From Dermatemys mawii (lineage: Eukaryota > Chordata > Testudines > Dermatemydidae), in NCBI GenBank assembly GCA_007922305.1, contig ML677326.1, positions 56,662,785 to 56,726,784 on the forward strand: a stretch of DNA of 64,000 nucleotides, read 5' to 3'. A program made the position numbers and the translations under genes. This document shows positions 34,633 through 43,872 of this stretch, piece by piece (position 1 is the first letter of the stretch; every line of letters starts with the position of its first letter). The notes beneath the pieces were generated by a model that was not told the origin of the DNA, did not search any database, and was given only the letters and a program-made list of their open reading frames with translations.

Positions 34633-34933
34633 CAGGGTTTCTCAAACCAGGGGTCGCGATCCCTCTGGGGGTTGCCGAGCACTTCCAGGGGGGTCGCAAG
34701 CTCCCGGTGCCGCTTAAAAGCCACCAAATGAATTACTTCCACATTCGGCAGCTTTCAGCAGACATACCGAGCACTCCATTAGGTTGCAGTTGGGAGTGCT
34801 TGGCATGTCCACCGAAAAGCCGCCGAATGCGGAAGTAATTCATTCAGCGGCTTTTCGGCGGACATACAAGGGTCGCCATGGCAGCTGAAGAAGGTAAAAT
34901 GGGTCGCGATTCTCAAAAGTTTGAGAACAGCAG
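34633..34933 (+). mobile_element. hAT (Charlie-like) element with TGCTAGTC target duplication and internal palindrome
   Basis: Begins CAGGGTTTCTCAAACCAGGG and ends AAAGTTTGAGAACAGCAG. The exact 8-bp duplication TGCTAGTC lies at 34625-34632 and 34934-34941. Inside, TGAATTACTTCCACATTCGG is mirrored by CCGAATGCGGAAGTAATTCA, part of a long imperfect palindrome. Length 301 bp. Confidence 0.92.
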
Positions 34934-34984
34934 TGCTAGTCAGAAGCTTAGGGACACCCAGAGCATGGGGTTGTGTACCGATCT

Positions 34985-35950
34985 TGGCTAACAGCCATTG
35001 ATGGACTTGCCTTCCATGAACTTATCCAATATTTTTTTTTTAGAACCCAGTAATACTTTTGGCTTTCACAACATCCACTGGCAACAAATTTCACAGGTTC
35101 ACTGTACGTTGTGTGAAGCACTTATGTTTATTTTAAAACTGCTGCTTATTAATTTAATTGGGTGACCTCTAGTTCTTGTAGCTTACACTATCACATAACA
35201 CACTTTATAAATTTTCTCCATACCATTCATGATTTTACAGACCTCTGCCTTATCCCTCATTAGTCATCTCTTTTCTGATCTGATCCTAGTGTTTTTAATG
35301 CCTCCTCACACAAAAGCTATTCCATACCCTCATCTTTTTTGATGTTGATCAACATGTCTGATATTTCTGTTCTTTACTATAGTTTCAAAAACTTTCCTAG
35401 TACAGTAGACTCTCGATTATCCAGGATAATAGGGAAAAAATTAATCCTTGTTAATAAAATCCCGGATAATCACCATCCATAGGAAATATGGAGGAGGGGA
35501 GATTGGTTCACCAGCCACTCTGTGCTGTGGGGAGGGGTGTTGGTTCACTGGCAGCCCTGCTTCCTGGTGGGTTGTTTGGGTTTTTTTGTGCTTGGGGTGG
35601 CAACAAAGCCAGAGCCAGCCCTGCGAGTTACGCGTATTTTTTTTTTGACATCTTGGTTAATCCACAACCTGGTTAACCTGATCTTGGATAATCGAGAGTC
35701 TACTGTACTGAAATTAGTCTTACTGGACTGTAACTGCCATGATTAACACTTATTTAAAAAAAAAAAAAAAGAAAAAAAAGAAAAAGGGCTCCAGAGGCAC
35801 ACTAGTTATCCTCTAGTCATCTGGTAGAGAGGTTGATTTAAGCAATAGTTCCTCAGTTAGTAGGTAAGCAATTTCATATCTGACTTCCTTCAGAACTCTT
35901 GGGTCAATACCATCTGGTCCTAGTGACTTAATTTATCAAAATGTTCCAAA
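34985..35950 (-). pseudogene. CR1 LINE ORF2 fragment, split by a Tigger-like insertion
   Basis: Antisense CR1 text on both sides: GGGTGACCTCTAGTTCTTGT, ATACCATTCATGATTTTACA and TTCTTTACTATAGTTTCAAA up to 35400, then AGTCTTACTGGACTGTAACT, TATCCTCTAGTCATCTGGTA and CTTCAGAACTCTTGGGTCAA after 35707. The two halves are contiguous in CR1, so the break is the Tigger-like element at 35403-35705. Degenerate. Confidence 0.85.
35403..35705. mobile_element. Tigger-like element with TA target duplication, nested in CR1
   Basis: Begins CAGTAGACTCTCGATTATCC and ends GGATAATCGAGAGTCTACTG, near-perfect inverted repeats of about 20 bp. TA flanks both sides (35401-35402, 35706-35707). No transposase frame in 303 bp. 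Confidence 0.95.
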
Positions 35951-35964
35951 ACCTGGCTCACTGG

Positions 35965-36400
35965 TTTTAAATCAGCAAACAGGAAATCTTGATTTAAATC
36001 TAATATAATCATCTTTTGCATTTGAACATTTTAGTTCTTTTCCTAAAGAAGGGTTAATTCTCACTGGTTAGCAATCATTAAAGTATGTTGATTTGCAACT
36101 AAATATAGCTCATACTAAATATGGTGGTTCTTTTTTTGCTAATCAGGAGAATACATGATATGTTTACACATTTGTTTAAGCAATTATGTAGCATAACTTT
36201 TTACTAGATCAATTATACTTGATTTGTGTCAAGGTCTATTTGGAAGGAAATTCAAATTCAATTAAAAATGGACAAACAGCATTTTTCAAGATAAACTACA
36301 CTTCACTCTGTTAAGCTTGAAACTGTAGCAAGAGGAAATGAACCCATCGTAATTTAATTCAAAATTACTAAATTAAAATTTATTTTCAAAAGGTCTACAA
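35965..36400 (+). mobile_element. CAGGGTGGATAAAAA-family transposon, interior
   Basis: GTATGTTGATTTGCAACTAA, CAGGAGAATACATGATATG and TTTAAGCAATTATGTAGCAT parallel the copy at 44615-45193 in order. Likely the continuation of the left end at 34528. Confidence 0.55.
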
Positions 36401-37390
36401 ATGGCCTTACTCCACTTCTTAAATTTGAACCCACTCCAGAGGCTTATAGAAAAAGGTTTCAGGAGATAAAGGATAAAGGGATGATTTATACAGAAGTGGT
36501 GACTCATATGGGGGGGGGGGGGGATTACCTTCTCAAAAGGGCCAAAATTCAGAGACTCATTACCTTAGACAGACTATATGAAATGGTTTGGTTGGAAAAG
36601 TTTTACAGTTTGTGTCTACATGACCTTAAAACATGAAAGGATAAGCTGCCCAGGAGACCACCAGAGGCTGATGAATATGTGGATAGCAGGTTTGGTTCTG
36701 AGAGGAAGCACAAGGGAGAATGGCACATGCATAGCACTCAGGGTAACACCTGGGTGTCCCCCCAGATATGAAAGACTGGTAAAACCGTTCTGGGGCAAGT
36801 GACCGATTTCAGCAGAAAGAGACCACCTCAGAGGGGCCCTAGGAACAGTGAGAACAAGTGGTGTCACACCTACCAGACCAGGCCATATCACTATTATATC
36901 ATCATTACTGGATGCCCAGTCCATCCAATAATGATAAGGTGTGGGATGCCCTTCCAGAATCGCGCACAAGTTTATAGAGTTAACTGTTTCCTCCTTCCAC
37001 ATGCTGAGAGAATTACAGCACCATTTCTCCTGAGGTACACGATATACAGGCTGCAGAGTTCACCCAGCCATACACATGTTCTGGCATACCTAATAGGCAC
37101 AGAAACAGTAGATCCCAAAAACGGAGGCAGAAGGTGGAAGTTAAAGGGTAAATATTCCCAGAAACACTATTCTAGGTAGGTTAAGAGAGAAGCCTCTGAC
37201 ACAAACTATCAAAATCAGAATAAAAGAATGAGGGGCTCAAGCTATGCCAATTTTTCCTGAATTTTCTAAGGAGGGCTGAGGGGGCAGGAAAAGAGACCAC
37301 AAACACCACACATTAGGGCATTTAGTTACTGATTAGCTCAACCTTTACTTGTTTCGTACCTACGTGAAGAACAGGCTTAACTAGATATCT
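36401..37390. other. Intron, unidentified moderately complex sequence
   Basis: A G-run lies at 36510-36523. Between 36580 and 37180 overlapping open frames exist on both strands, with no domain I recognise and no splice support. Possibly an unknown old retroelement. Confidence 0.35.
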
Positions 37391-37394
37391 AGAC

Positions 37395-37432
37395 CTGAGG
37401 AAGAGCTTTGTGCAAGCTGAAAAGCTGATCTC
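37395..37432 (+). ncRNA. Hammerhead-ribozyme-like motif, second Penelope class
   Basis: CTGAGGA fits the CUGANGA core. A stem AGCTT-TGTGC-AAGCT follows, then GAAA, then a short AGCTGATCTC stem III/cleavage region. The first core and stem II are intact; stem III is weak. Activity is unknown. Confidence 0.5.
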
Positions 37433-37490
37433 TTTCACAACAGAAAGTTGGTTAAATAAAAAGTATTACCTCTCCCACCTTGTCTCCCTA
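37395..37490 (+). repeat. Penelope-like fragment with hammerhead-like core
   Basis: Carries the hammerhead-like motif at its start (37395-37432), then CACAACAGAAAGTTGGTTAA and GTATTACCTCTCCCACCTTG, the same downstream text as the fragment at 26642. Confidence 0.6.
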
Positions 37491-38390
37491 GAAATAAGTA
37501 GGTTATGCAGTCAGTTTCCACTAGAAAGTCTTCTATTGCTGATTTCTGTATAGCACCAGGATCAAAGGCATCTTTCTTTTCTAGACTTGCCATGCTTATT
37601 CAAAACCTACAGATGGAAGGTCAAGCAGTAGCAAAGATTTACTGATGATCTGAGTCAGCTAATAGGGCTTTCTAGTCTACACAGTAATGTGGTCTACACT
37701 GGCAGGAGAACAAGATCCCTGCTTATGCCAACATCCATTCCTATAGACGCCATAGCAAAGGTTCCCAGGATTGCTCAATACCTGTGTCCTCCATACAAGA
37801 GTACACAGCAGAAAGTCAAGTTGATAAAGGGAAACTGGCCCTTTCTTGGAAAATAAAAATATAGGTTAAAAAAACCCAAGGAGTTCACATAAATTGAACA
37901 ACAATGCTCAAATTAATATTCACTCAGGTCATTGACTAACAATTTCAGCTCTGTATTTTGTGTTTTGCCTCTGCGCAGCCTATCCACAAACTTTTTTATT
38001 AAAGTTCAGCACAGCTGAATAAAATGACAGCTTATTCCCAAGCCATCAAAAATGCAAAACTTGGTAAAAGCAGTAACTATTCAGCACAACTGAATACAAC
38101 AAATTGGGTATTACAGATAATAACTGAAAGTTAAGAGAGCAGCTTTGATGCAGACCACCCTTTCCCGTCATTGCAGAACACATTCCCTTCAAAGCCTATA
38201 AGGAACTTCCCTCTGAGAGAAACTTTCAGATGAAAGAAGGCTAAAATAGACAATGTTTACAATACCGCAGATATAAGCACAAACATTTTCATTGTAATTA
38301 TGTACACACACACACACAAATACTTCAGTAAAATAGAGAGGAATTATAGATATTTGCTGAAAATCTGCAAAATACCAGGATTAGGTTGAC
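37491..38390. other. Intron, no recognised element
   Basis: Short CA-run at 38308-38319. Nothing else identified. Confidence 0.4.
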
Positions 38391-38393
38391 CAG

Positions 38394-38501
38394 ACAGCAT
38401 GTGTGAAAAATCAGGATGGGGCAGGAGGTTATAGGAGCCTATAGAAGAAAAAGACGCAAAAATCGGGACTGTCCCTATAAAATCAGGACATCTGGTCACC
38501 C
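38394..38501. mobile_element. GGTGACCAGA-family MITE, copy 2
   Basis: The left end GGTTGACCAGACAGCATGTG and right end GACATCTGGTCACC are inverted, flanked by TA on both sides. About 108 bp. Confidence 0.88.
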
Positions 38502-38514
38502 TAACCAGGAGTCT

Positions 38515-38990
38515 AAGGGAATGTCTACACTGCAATTGGAGGTGCAAGTACACAGCAGTATGTGTAGACATAGATTAAAGCTAGCTTTAATCTATCTAGC
38601 TCAGGTACAGGCATGTTGCGTCTTGCGCGAGGGTTCCATTTCGCGGTTACCGCGTAAAGTGGAAACCACGTATAGCCAGAACCCATCGACTTCAATGGTG
38701 GGTGAAATCGTACCCCCTACAGGAAGTTTTTTTAAAAAATTCCCCCCCTCTTTTTTTTTTGCCGACTGCGTAAAGCGGAAATTGCGTAATTTACTATGCC
38801 TAAGATGCAGCATGCCTGTATATCAATAGCAGTGAAGCTACCACAGCATGGGCCTCAGTCTGGGCTGTATAAGGATCTTGCATCCGTAATCACATTCTTA
38901 CTTCACCCTGAAATCCATGTTTCTGTGCCTTCTCTATTATTGATTCCCCTACTAGCTTTAATCTAGCTAGCTCGGAATGCAGTCAAACCT
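38515..38990. mobile_element. MITE fragment split by a Tigger-like element
   Basis: AATGTCTACACTGCAATTGG and CTAGCTTTAATCTATCTAGC lie left of the nested element at 38608; CTAGCTTTAATCTAGCTAGC recurs at about 38951-38970. Boundaries approximate. Confidence 0.45.
38608..38818. mobile_element. TA-target MITE (CAGGCATG family)
   Basis: Begins CAGGCATGTTGCGTCTTGCG and ends AAGATGCAGCATGCCTG, with TA on both sides (38606-38607, 38819-38820). Tc1/mariner/pogo-type. Length 211 bp. Confidence 0.88.
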
Positions 38991-39725
38991 CCCATAACGG
39001 TGCAGACATATCCTAAAAGTTAAGATTCTTACCAGTTAAAATAAATGTTCTTAACACCATACTTGCCTGGTAACAAATGCAATAACTAATGTTGTCAAGC
39101 AATTTCACTTATGACTCTGGAATCTATCATCATCACAGCTTTGCAAGAGTATACAAACTGAATTTTTCATAAAAAAAATCTAGATAGAATTCCCAACAGT
39201 TCTATTTATCCAATCAAGGAGCTGTCTGGATTAAACAGACATCCTTTCCACTGTGTTAAAGACAGAAGGGAACTACAGAAAGAGCTGAAATTATTTATCC
39301 AAGATAGTGTGAATGGGAAAAAGTGGAGAAGCCATCATACATAAGAAGTAAACAAAGGGTATGGTTACACTTACAAGATTATAGCGCTATTGGTTATAGC
39401 GGTCCCCTTATACAGTCATATGAATAGCGCTATTGTATGTCCACACTGAGATGCTCCAGCGTTATAGCATGGCCACATTTGTGGCACTTAATACGGCATT
39501 AAGAGCAGCACATTAGGGCATGTATCCCACAGTACATCTCTTCCTGATCTGGCGCAATACCTTGTGGTGGGGGGACGTCACTTGCGGGGCATTCTGTATC
39601 CTGTTTCAACTACCCATGATGCTTTTTGGCATATCCCAGCAATCCCTGTGTTTCCTTCCACCTCCGGCGCCATCTTTCAAGGGTTTCAGCAAGGCGCGCT
39701 CCGTCTTCCATTGTCGTGTGCTGCA

Positions 39726-40967
39726 ATGAATCCAGAACTGCTGAGGAACATGCTGACAACTGTCGCCAGCACATCTCTGTGTGCATTGGAGTTATTCCTT
39801 GACATGCAGGATGACAGTGATGAGTCTGAAGACGAGATCGAAGCGGTGAATGCGTTTGACACGAAGCTTCTTGTCTCATTAACGGACATGCTCATGGCCG
39901 TTGAACGCCGCTTCTGGGTATGGGAAACGAGCACTGAGTGGTGGGATCGCATCGTCATGCAAGTCTGGGACGACGAGCAGTGGCTGCAAAACTTTCGAAT
40001 GAGAAAAGCCACTTTCATGGGACTGTGTGCTCAACTCGCCCCAGCCCTGCGGCGCAAGGACACCAGACTGAGAGCTGCCCTCCCGGTGGAGAAGCGGGTG
40101 GCTATCGTGATCTGGAAGCTGGCTACACCAGACAGCTACCGATCGGTGGCCAACCAGTTTGAGGTTGGAAAGTCGACCGTTGGAGTTGTGCTGATGCAAG
40201 CGTGCAGGGCCATTAATCGCATCCTGCTACGAAAAATCGTGACTCTGGATAACGTGCATGACATCGTGGCTGGCTTTGAAGAAATGGGTTTCCCTAACTG
40301 TGGAGGGGCCATAGATGGGACCCATATACCTATTCTGGCGCCCGCCCACCTAGCAGACGAGTACGTTAACCGAAAGGGGTACTTCACCATGGTTCTCCAG
40401 GCGCTTGTGGATCACCGTGGGCGTTTTACTGACATTAACGCTGGCTGGTCTGGAAAGGTGCATGACACACGCATCTTCCGCAACACCGGCCTGTTCATGA
40501 AGCTGCAAGCCGGGACTTTTTTCCCAGACCAGAGGATCCCCGTGGGGGAAGTGGAAATGCCCATAGTGATTCTTGGTGACCCTGCTTACCCTTTAATGCC
40601 CTGGCTCATGAAACCCTACACAGGGAGCCTGGACAGCAGTCAGGAAAGGTTCAAATACAGGCTTAGCCGGTGTCGAATGACTGTGGAGTGTGCTTTTGGG
40701 CATCTCAAGGCGCGCTGGCGCAGTCTTTATGGGAGGCTAGACTTGGCCAAGGGTAGTATCTCCGCGGTTATTTCCGCATGCTGTGCCCTACATAATCTTT
40801 GTGAGCGGAAGAGCGAAGGCTTCACTCAGGCATGGTCCTCGGAGGTTCAACGCCTGGAGGCCACATACGCCCAGCCAGAGAGCAGGGTTCTTGGAGGGGA
40901 CCAGCGCGAGGCTGTTAGGATCAGGGAAGCCTTGAGGGAGCATTTTGAGGCTGAAAGCCAGTTCTAA
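39726..40967 (+). CDS. Harbinger DDE transposase (HARBI1-like nuclease), 413 aa
   Basis: The protein cuts and joins transposon ends. A start at 39726 (MNPELLRNM) gives 413 residues. The frame is open 54 codons further up (39564), but that part lacks transposase likeness. A helix-turn-helix region is visible near residues 125-160 (YRSVANQFEVGKSTVG). The catalytic triad is Asp197 (AIDGTHIP), Asp285 (LGDPAYP) and Glu321 (VECAFGH), with 35 residues between the last two. GWSGKVHDTRIFRN lies between the two Asp motifs. The frame is intact to TAA, and AATAAA follows at 41055. The partner Myb-like gene is convergent. It is closest to the HARBI1 family, and the domesticated host gene is less likely because terminal repeats flank it. 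Confidence 0.95.
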   Translation: MNPELLRNMLTTVASTSLCALELFLDMQDDSDESEDEIEAVNAFDTKLLVSLTDMLMAVERRFWVWETSTEWWDRIVMQVWDDEQWLQNFRMRKATFMGLCAQLAPALRRKDTRLRAALPVEKRVAIVIWKLATPDSYRSVANQFEVGKSTVGVVLMQACRAINRILLRKIVTLDNVHDIVAGFEEMGFPNCGGAIDGTHIPILAPAHLADEYVNRKGYFTMVLQALVDHRGRFTDINAGWSGKVHDTRIFRNTGLFMKLQAGTFFPDQRIPVGEVEMPIVILGDPAYPLMPWLMKPYTGSLDSSQERFKYRLSRCRMTVECAFGHLKARWRSLYGRLDLAKGSISAVISACCALHNLCERKSEGFTQAWSSEVQRLEATYAQPESRVLGGDQREAVRIREALREHFEAESQF

Positions 40968-41054
40968 AGTGAGGTGCAGATGGAGGGAGGGAGCATTCTT
41001 TTAATGGGAACAGGCATTTGCTTTTCTGTAGCCTGTAATAATGTATGTACACTT

Positions 41055-41094
41055 AATAAAGAAACCCATTTATTAAGAAGAGAATTCATTTATT
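41055..41094. terminator. Convergent, interleaved poly(A) signals of the two Harbinger genes
   Basis: AATAAA on plus at 41055-41060 serves the transposase. AATAAA on minus at 41069-41074 and 41089-41094 serves the Myb-like gene. The two genes are therefore expected to end within about 50 bp of each other and their transcripts may overlap. Confidence 0.7.
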
Positions 41095-41183
41095 GAACAG
41101 GTACTTCGGTTGCTGAAAGAAAATATTGTGATGCATGTGAGGGGGAAGCTGGGGGAGGTGCAATGGGGGTGGCATGGGGTCAG

Positions 41184-41752
41184 TCAGAGATCGGAATATG
41201 TTCGGGTCTCTGAGTCTCCAGTGCCCTCACAGTGGCCATGTCCCCCGAACCCCATTTGCGGAGGGCAGTAAGGCATGTTATGAGGGGTTGACTGCAGTGG
41301 ATAATGGTCCGGGGTTTGGGGGTTGTTCGCTGAAGACAGAGGGGTTAGAGGCAGCTGTGGATGGTGATAACCATTTGGCTGATGATAGTGGCCTGGAGGG
41401 TACTGAGGCACAGAAGGGGAAGGGATTTGGGGCAAATGATAATTGGGGTGGTGGGTGCGGTGCTTCTCCTCCTGAAGGGTGACAATCCGCTGCATAGTCT
41501 GCAATTGAAGCTGCAGTAATGAGAGCAGCTTATCGGTGCTTTTCCGGCGGTGAATCGCATTCTCCTTCCGTGCCTTCTCCCTCAACTTGCTCTCATTCTC
41601 CCTCCACCTCTGTGCAACTCGATTCTCCGTTACAGCCTGTTGCATTACTTGCTGTACAAGATCCTCTTTGCTCCTTTGTGGCCGCTTCCTTAGTCGCCTG
41701 AGCCTCTCAGCTGTTGATAAGAGCGATGGCGCAGGGCTGAAGGACGACCCTT
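41184..41752 (-). CDS. Harbinger Myb/SANT-like protein, exon 2 (residues 191-379)
   Basis: The acceptor is a strong pyrimidine run ending ATTTTAG at 41753-41754. The first two bases AA join G from exon 1 to give Glu191, then GSSFSPAPSLLSTAERLRR. The exon encodes a basic helical region (RKRPQRSKEDLVQQVMQQ), a Leu/Gln helix (LLSLLQLQLQTMQRIV) and a Pro/His-rich tail, ending in TAG/TGA-type stop at 41184. The spliced protein would have 379 residues. Poly(A) signals on minus lie at 41089-41094 and 41069-41074. The intron is 1090 bp (41753-42842). Confidence 0.85.
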
Positions 41753-41905
41753 CTAAAATAAAAAGATACATTTAACAGTGGTTCCCTTGTAAAGAGCAGA
41801 CATGCCTATGATTCCCCCGCATTCCCCGTTTGCCTGTCCCGCAGAGAGCACAGATACAGCAACGGAGCCCCTGCCATGGTGAGTGCACTCCAGAGGCAAG
41901 GGGAA

Positions 41906-42260
41906 ATGTTTTTTTCCCTGCCCCAGAAAAGCTGTGCCGGGGGAGGGGGTGGAGAGTGCCGGTACGTTGCAGGAGCCCCAGTCTGAGCAGCAGGCAGGGG
42001 GAAGGATTTGTTCCCTGCCCTGAAAAGCTGTAGCAGGTGGGGGGTGGGTGTAGTGCTGGTAAGTTGCAGGAGCCCCACTCTGAGCAGCAGGCAGGGGGAA
42101 GGATTTGTTCCCTTCCCTGAAAAGCTGTGGGGGGCGGGGGGGCGGGTGGAGTGCCGATAAGTTGCAGGAGCCCCACTCTGAGCAGCAGGCAGGGGGAAGG
42201 ATTTCTTCCCTGCCCTGAAAAGCTGTGGCGGGGGGTGTGGAGTGCCGGGAAGTGGCAGAA
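41906..42260. repeat. About 98-bp tandem repeat, 3-4 units, in the Myb-gene intron
   Basis: CCCTGCCCTGAAAAGCTGT and GAGCAGCAGGCAGGGGGAAG recur at about 98-bp steps (41916, 42014, 42112, 42209). Units differ by a few bases and by G-run lengths. Non-coding as far as I can tell. Confidence 0.85.
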
Positions 42261-42290
42261 GCCCTACTGTGAACACTGTCCCAACATTCT

Positions 42291-42662
42291 CCGTAGGTGT
42301 TTGTCCTGGAAGATCTCGTTGCTTCGAGTCACTGAGGAACAAAGGGAAGGGATTTTAATGAGATGTGGCTTCCGCCCAGAGCCATATGCAGCTTGCCTAT
42401 GTGCAGCAATGCTCTCCCCACCCATTGTAGCACAGTGGCAAGGACTAGTGACCGTGACCGGGACCACACTGGCTCTCCGTAGGTGTTTGTCCTGGAAGAT
42501 CTCGTTGCTTCGAGTCACTGAGGAACAAAGGGAAGGGATTTTAATGAGATGTGGCTTCCGCCCAGGGCCATATGCAGCTTGCCTATGTGCAGCAATGCTC
42601 TCCCCACCCATTGTAGCACAGTGGCAAGGACTAGTGACCGTGACCGGGACCACGCTGGCTCT
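42291..42662. repeat. 186-bp direct tandem duplication
   Basis: Copies 42291-42476 and 42477-42662 both begin CCGTAGGTGTTTGTCCTGG. By my reading they differ at two of 186 positions. 186 is 62 codons, so the plus frame is kept. Recent event. Confidence 0.95.
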
Positions 42663-42777
42663 CCCGGAAAACCTGCGCAGGCGCATTGCAAGCGCTCTTA
42701 TTGAGACCTTTGAAGAGATTACTGATGATGACTACCGCGAGGTGATAAACTACATCAATGCTCTATTCCACCTGTAG
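42297..42777 (+). CDS. Candidate third Harbinger reading frame or captured exon, antisense inside the Myb intron
   Basis: I do not recognise this protein. The plus frame is open from upstream through two 62-residue repeats (SLLRVTEEQREGILMRCGF, RPEPYAACLCAAMLSP) and a unique tail RRRIASALIETFEEI, TDDDYREVINYINALFHL, stop at 42777. The tail looks helical and protein-like, unlike the low-complexity text upstream of 42290. Each repeat starts just after CTCCGTAG, which resembles a splice acceptor. No upstream exon or promoter was found, so it could be a captured host exon, a third element gene or chance. The minus frame over the same bases is less protein-like. Confidence is for coding, not function. 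Confidence 0.35.
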
Positions 42778-42842
42778 GCAAGCATGCAAGCATCCCTTTC
42801 CACCCCAAGCTGCAAGCCTTCCCCATAGAAAAGCAGCTTTAC

Positions 42843-43413
42843 CTCCGCAATCCACTGCTGAGCTGGCCCCTGCAACCGCCGGACGCTGTGGCTGGCTGCC
42901 CTCCTGGGTTGAGAAGAGCTCCTGGCTGCATGCGTCCAGGGACGACTCCGTGCCCTGGGTCGCTGCCGCCTCGTCCTCATCCTCCTCCTCTTCTTCATCC
43001 TCCTGGTCTTCATCCTCCTCCTCACCCCCCCCTTCACTGGTGGGCTGGGAAGTGTCCATGGTGATCGATGGAGTGATCGTAGGATCACCACCAAGTATCG
43101 CGTGCAGCTCCTTATAAAATCTGCAAGTCACCGGGGCTGCCCCGGAACGGCCGTTTGCCTCGCGGGCTTTGCGATACGCATTCCTAAGCTCCTTTACCTT
43201 AACACGGCACTGCAGAGTGTCCCGCTCATGGCCTCTTTCTGCCAAGGCCCGTGATATCTGCCCATAGGTATCAAAATTCCTGCGGCTAGACCGCAGCTGA
43301 GACTGAACAGCCTCTTCCCCCCAACAGCTGATGAGGTCCAGCACCTCGCTATTGCTCCATGCTGGGGATCGCCTATTGCGAGAAGGCATGGCACGTGGAG
43401 TCATGATGATCAA
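42843..43413 (-). CDS. Harbinger Myb/SANT-like protein, exon 1 (residues 1-190)
   Basis: This partner protein binds transposon DNA and helps the transposase reach the nucleus and the ends. Exon 1 runs from ATG 43413 to a GAG|GTAAAG donor, 571 nt, phase 1. The trihelix Myb/SANT-like domain spans about residues 19-109, with Trp19 and Trp31 (SPAWSNSEVLDLISCW), DTYGQISRALAERGH, QCRVKVKELRNAYRKARE and the aromatic FYKELHAILGG. An acidic run follows at about 131-149. Later starts (Met4, Met9) are possible. The open frame continues past the donor to 42763, but splicing to 41752 keeps frame and adds the family's C-terminal region, so I take the splice as real. Confidence 0.88.
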
Positions 43414-43872
43414 TCAGAATGATCACCTGCAACGATTCCCTGAGACCACACCACGCAATCAATCAGATCAATGAGAATGATCACCTGCAAGGATTCCCTG
43501 AGAGCACGCCACGCTTGGCTGGAGCAAACAGGAAGGGGATTTTCAAATTTCCCTGGAACTTTAAAGGGCGGGTCTGACGTGTGGTCACCTGAGGACAGGA
43601 CAAAAGAGTTTGCAAGTGATGACCAGAGTGGCTCGAACGGGAATTATGGGACGGGCTGGAGGCCAATTAATGCGCAGTGGGTGTCCACATTCTTCCTGTA
43701 GCGCTACAGCAGCTGCGCTACAGCCCTTATTCCCCATGCGGAGGTGGATTAACAATAGCGCTACAACTCAGCGGTTATAGCGCTCTACGTGCCTTGCCAG
43801 TGTGGACAGGGAGGAGGTTATAGCGCTCGTGGGGGCTTTATAGCGCTATAAAGTGCCAGTGTAACCAAGCCC

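Larger units (their letters stand above)
39357..43872 (+). mobile_element. Apparently intact two-gene Harbinger transposon with AAA target duplication
   Basis: The ends GGGTATGGTTACACT and AGTGTAACCAAGCCC are inverted repeats, each followed inward by ATAGCGCTAT-type subterminal repeats. The 3-bp duplication AAA lies at 39354-39356 and 43873-43875, as expected for PIF/Harbinger. Inside are an uninterrupted transposase on plus and a two-exon Myb/SANT-like gene on minus, in convergent order. Both are needed for movement in this superfamily. Length 4516 bp. No stops or frameshifts were found in either, so the element looks young. Confidence 0.93.

Noticed and set aside
36580..37180. Opposed open frames of 126-128 codons
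   Set aside because: No recognised domain and no splice signals; left as unidentified sequence.
39564..39725. Upstream 54-codon extension of the transposase frame
   Set aside because: It overlaps the subterminal/promoter part of the element and its text is not transposase-like; the ATG at 39726 gives a family-like start.
41806..42342. 178-codon minus-strand open frame
   Set aside because: It is the 98-bp tandem repeat read in a Pro/Ser/Leu frame, inside the Myb intron.
42264..42686. 140-codon minus-strand frame across the 186-bp duplication
   Set aside because: Open on both strands because 186 is a multiple of three; the plus frame is more protein-like and ends in a unique helical tail.
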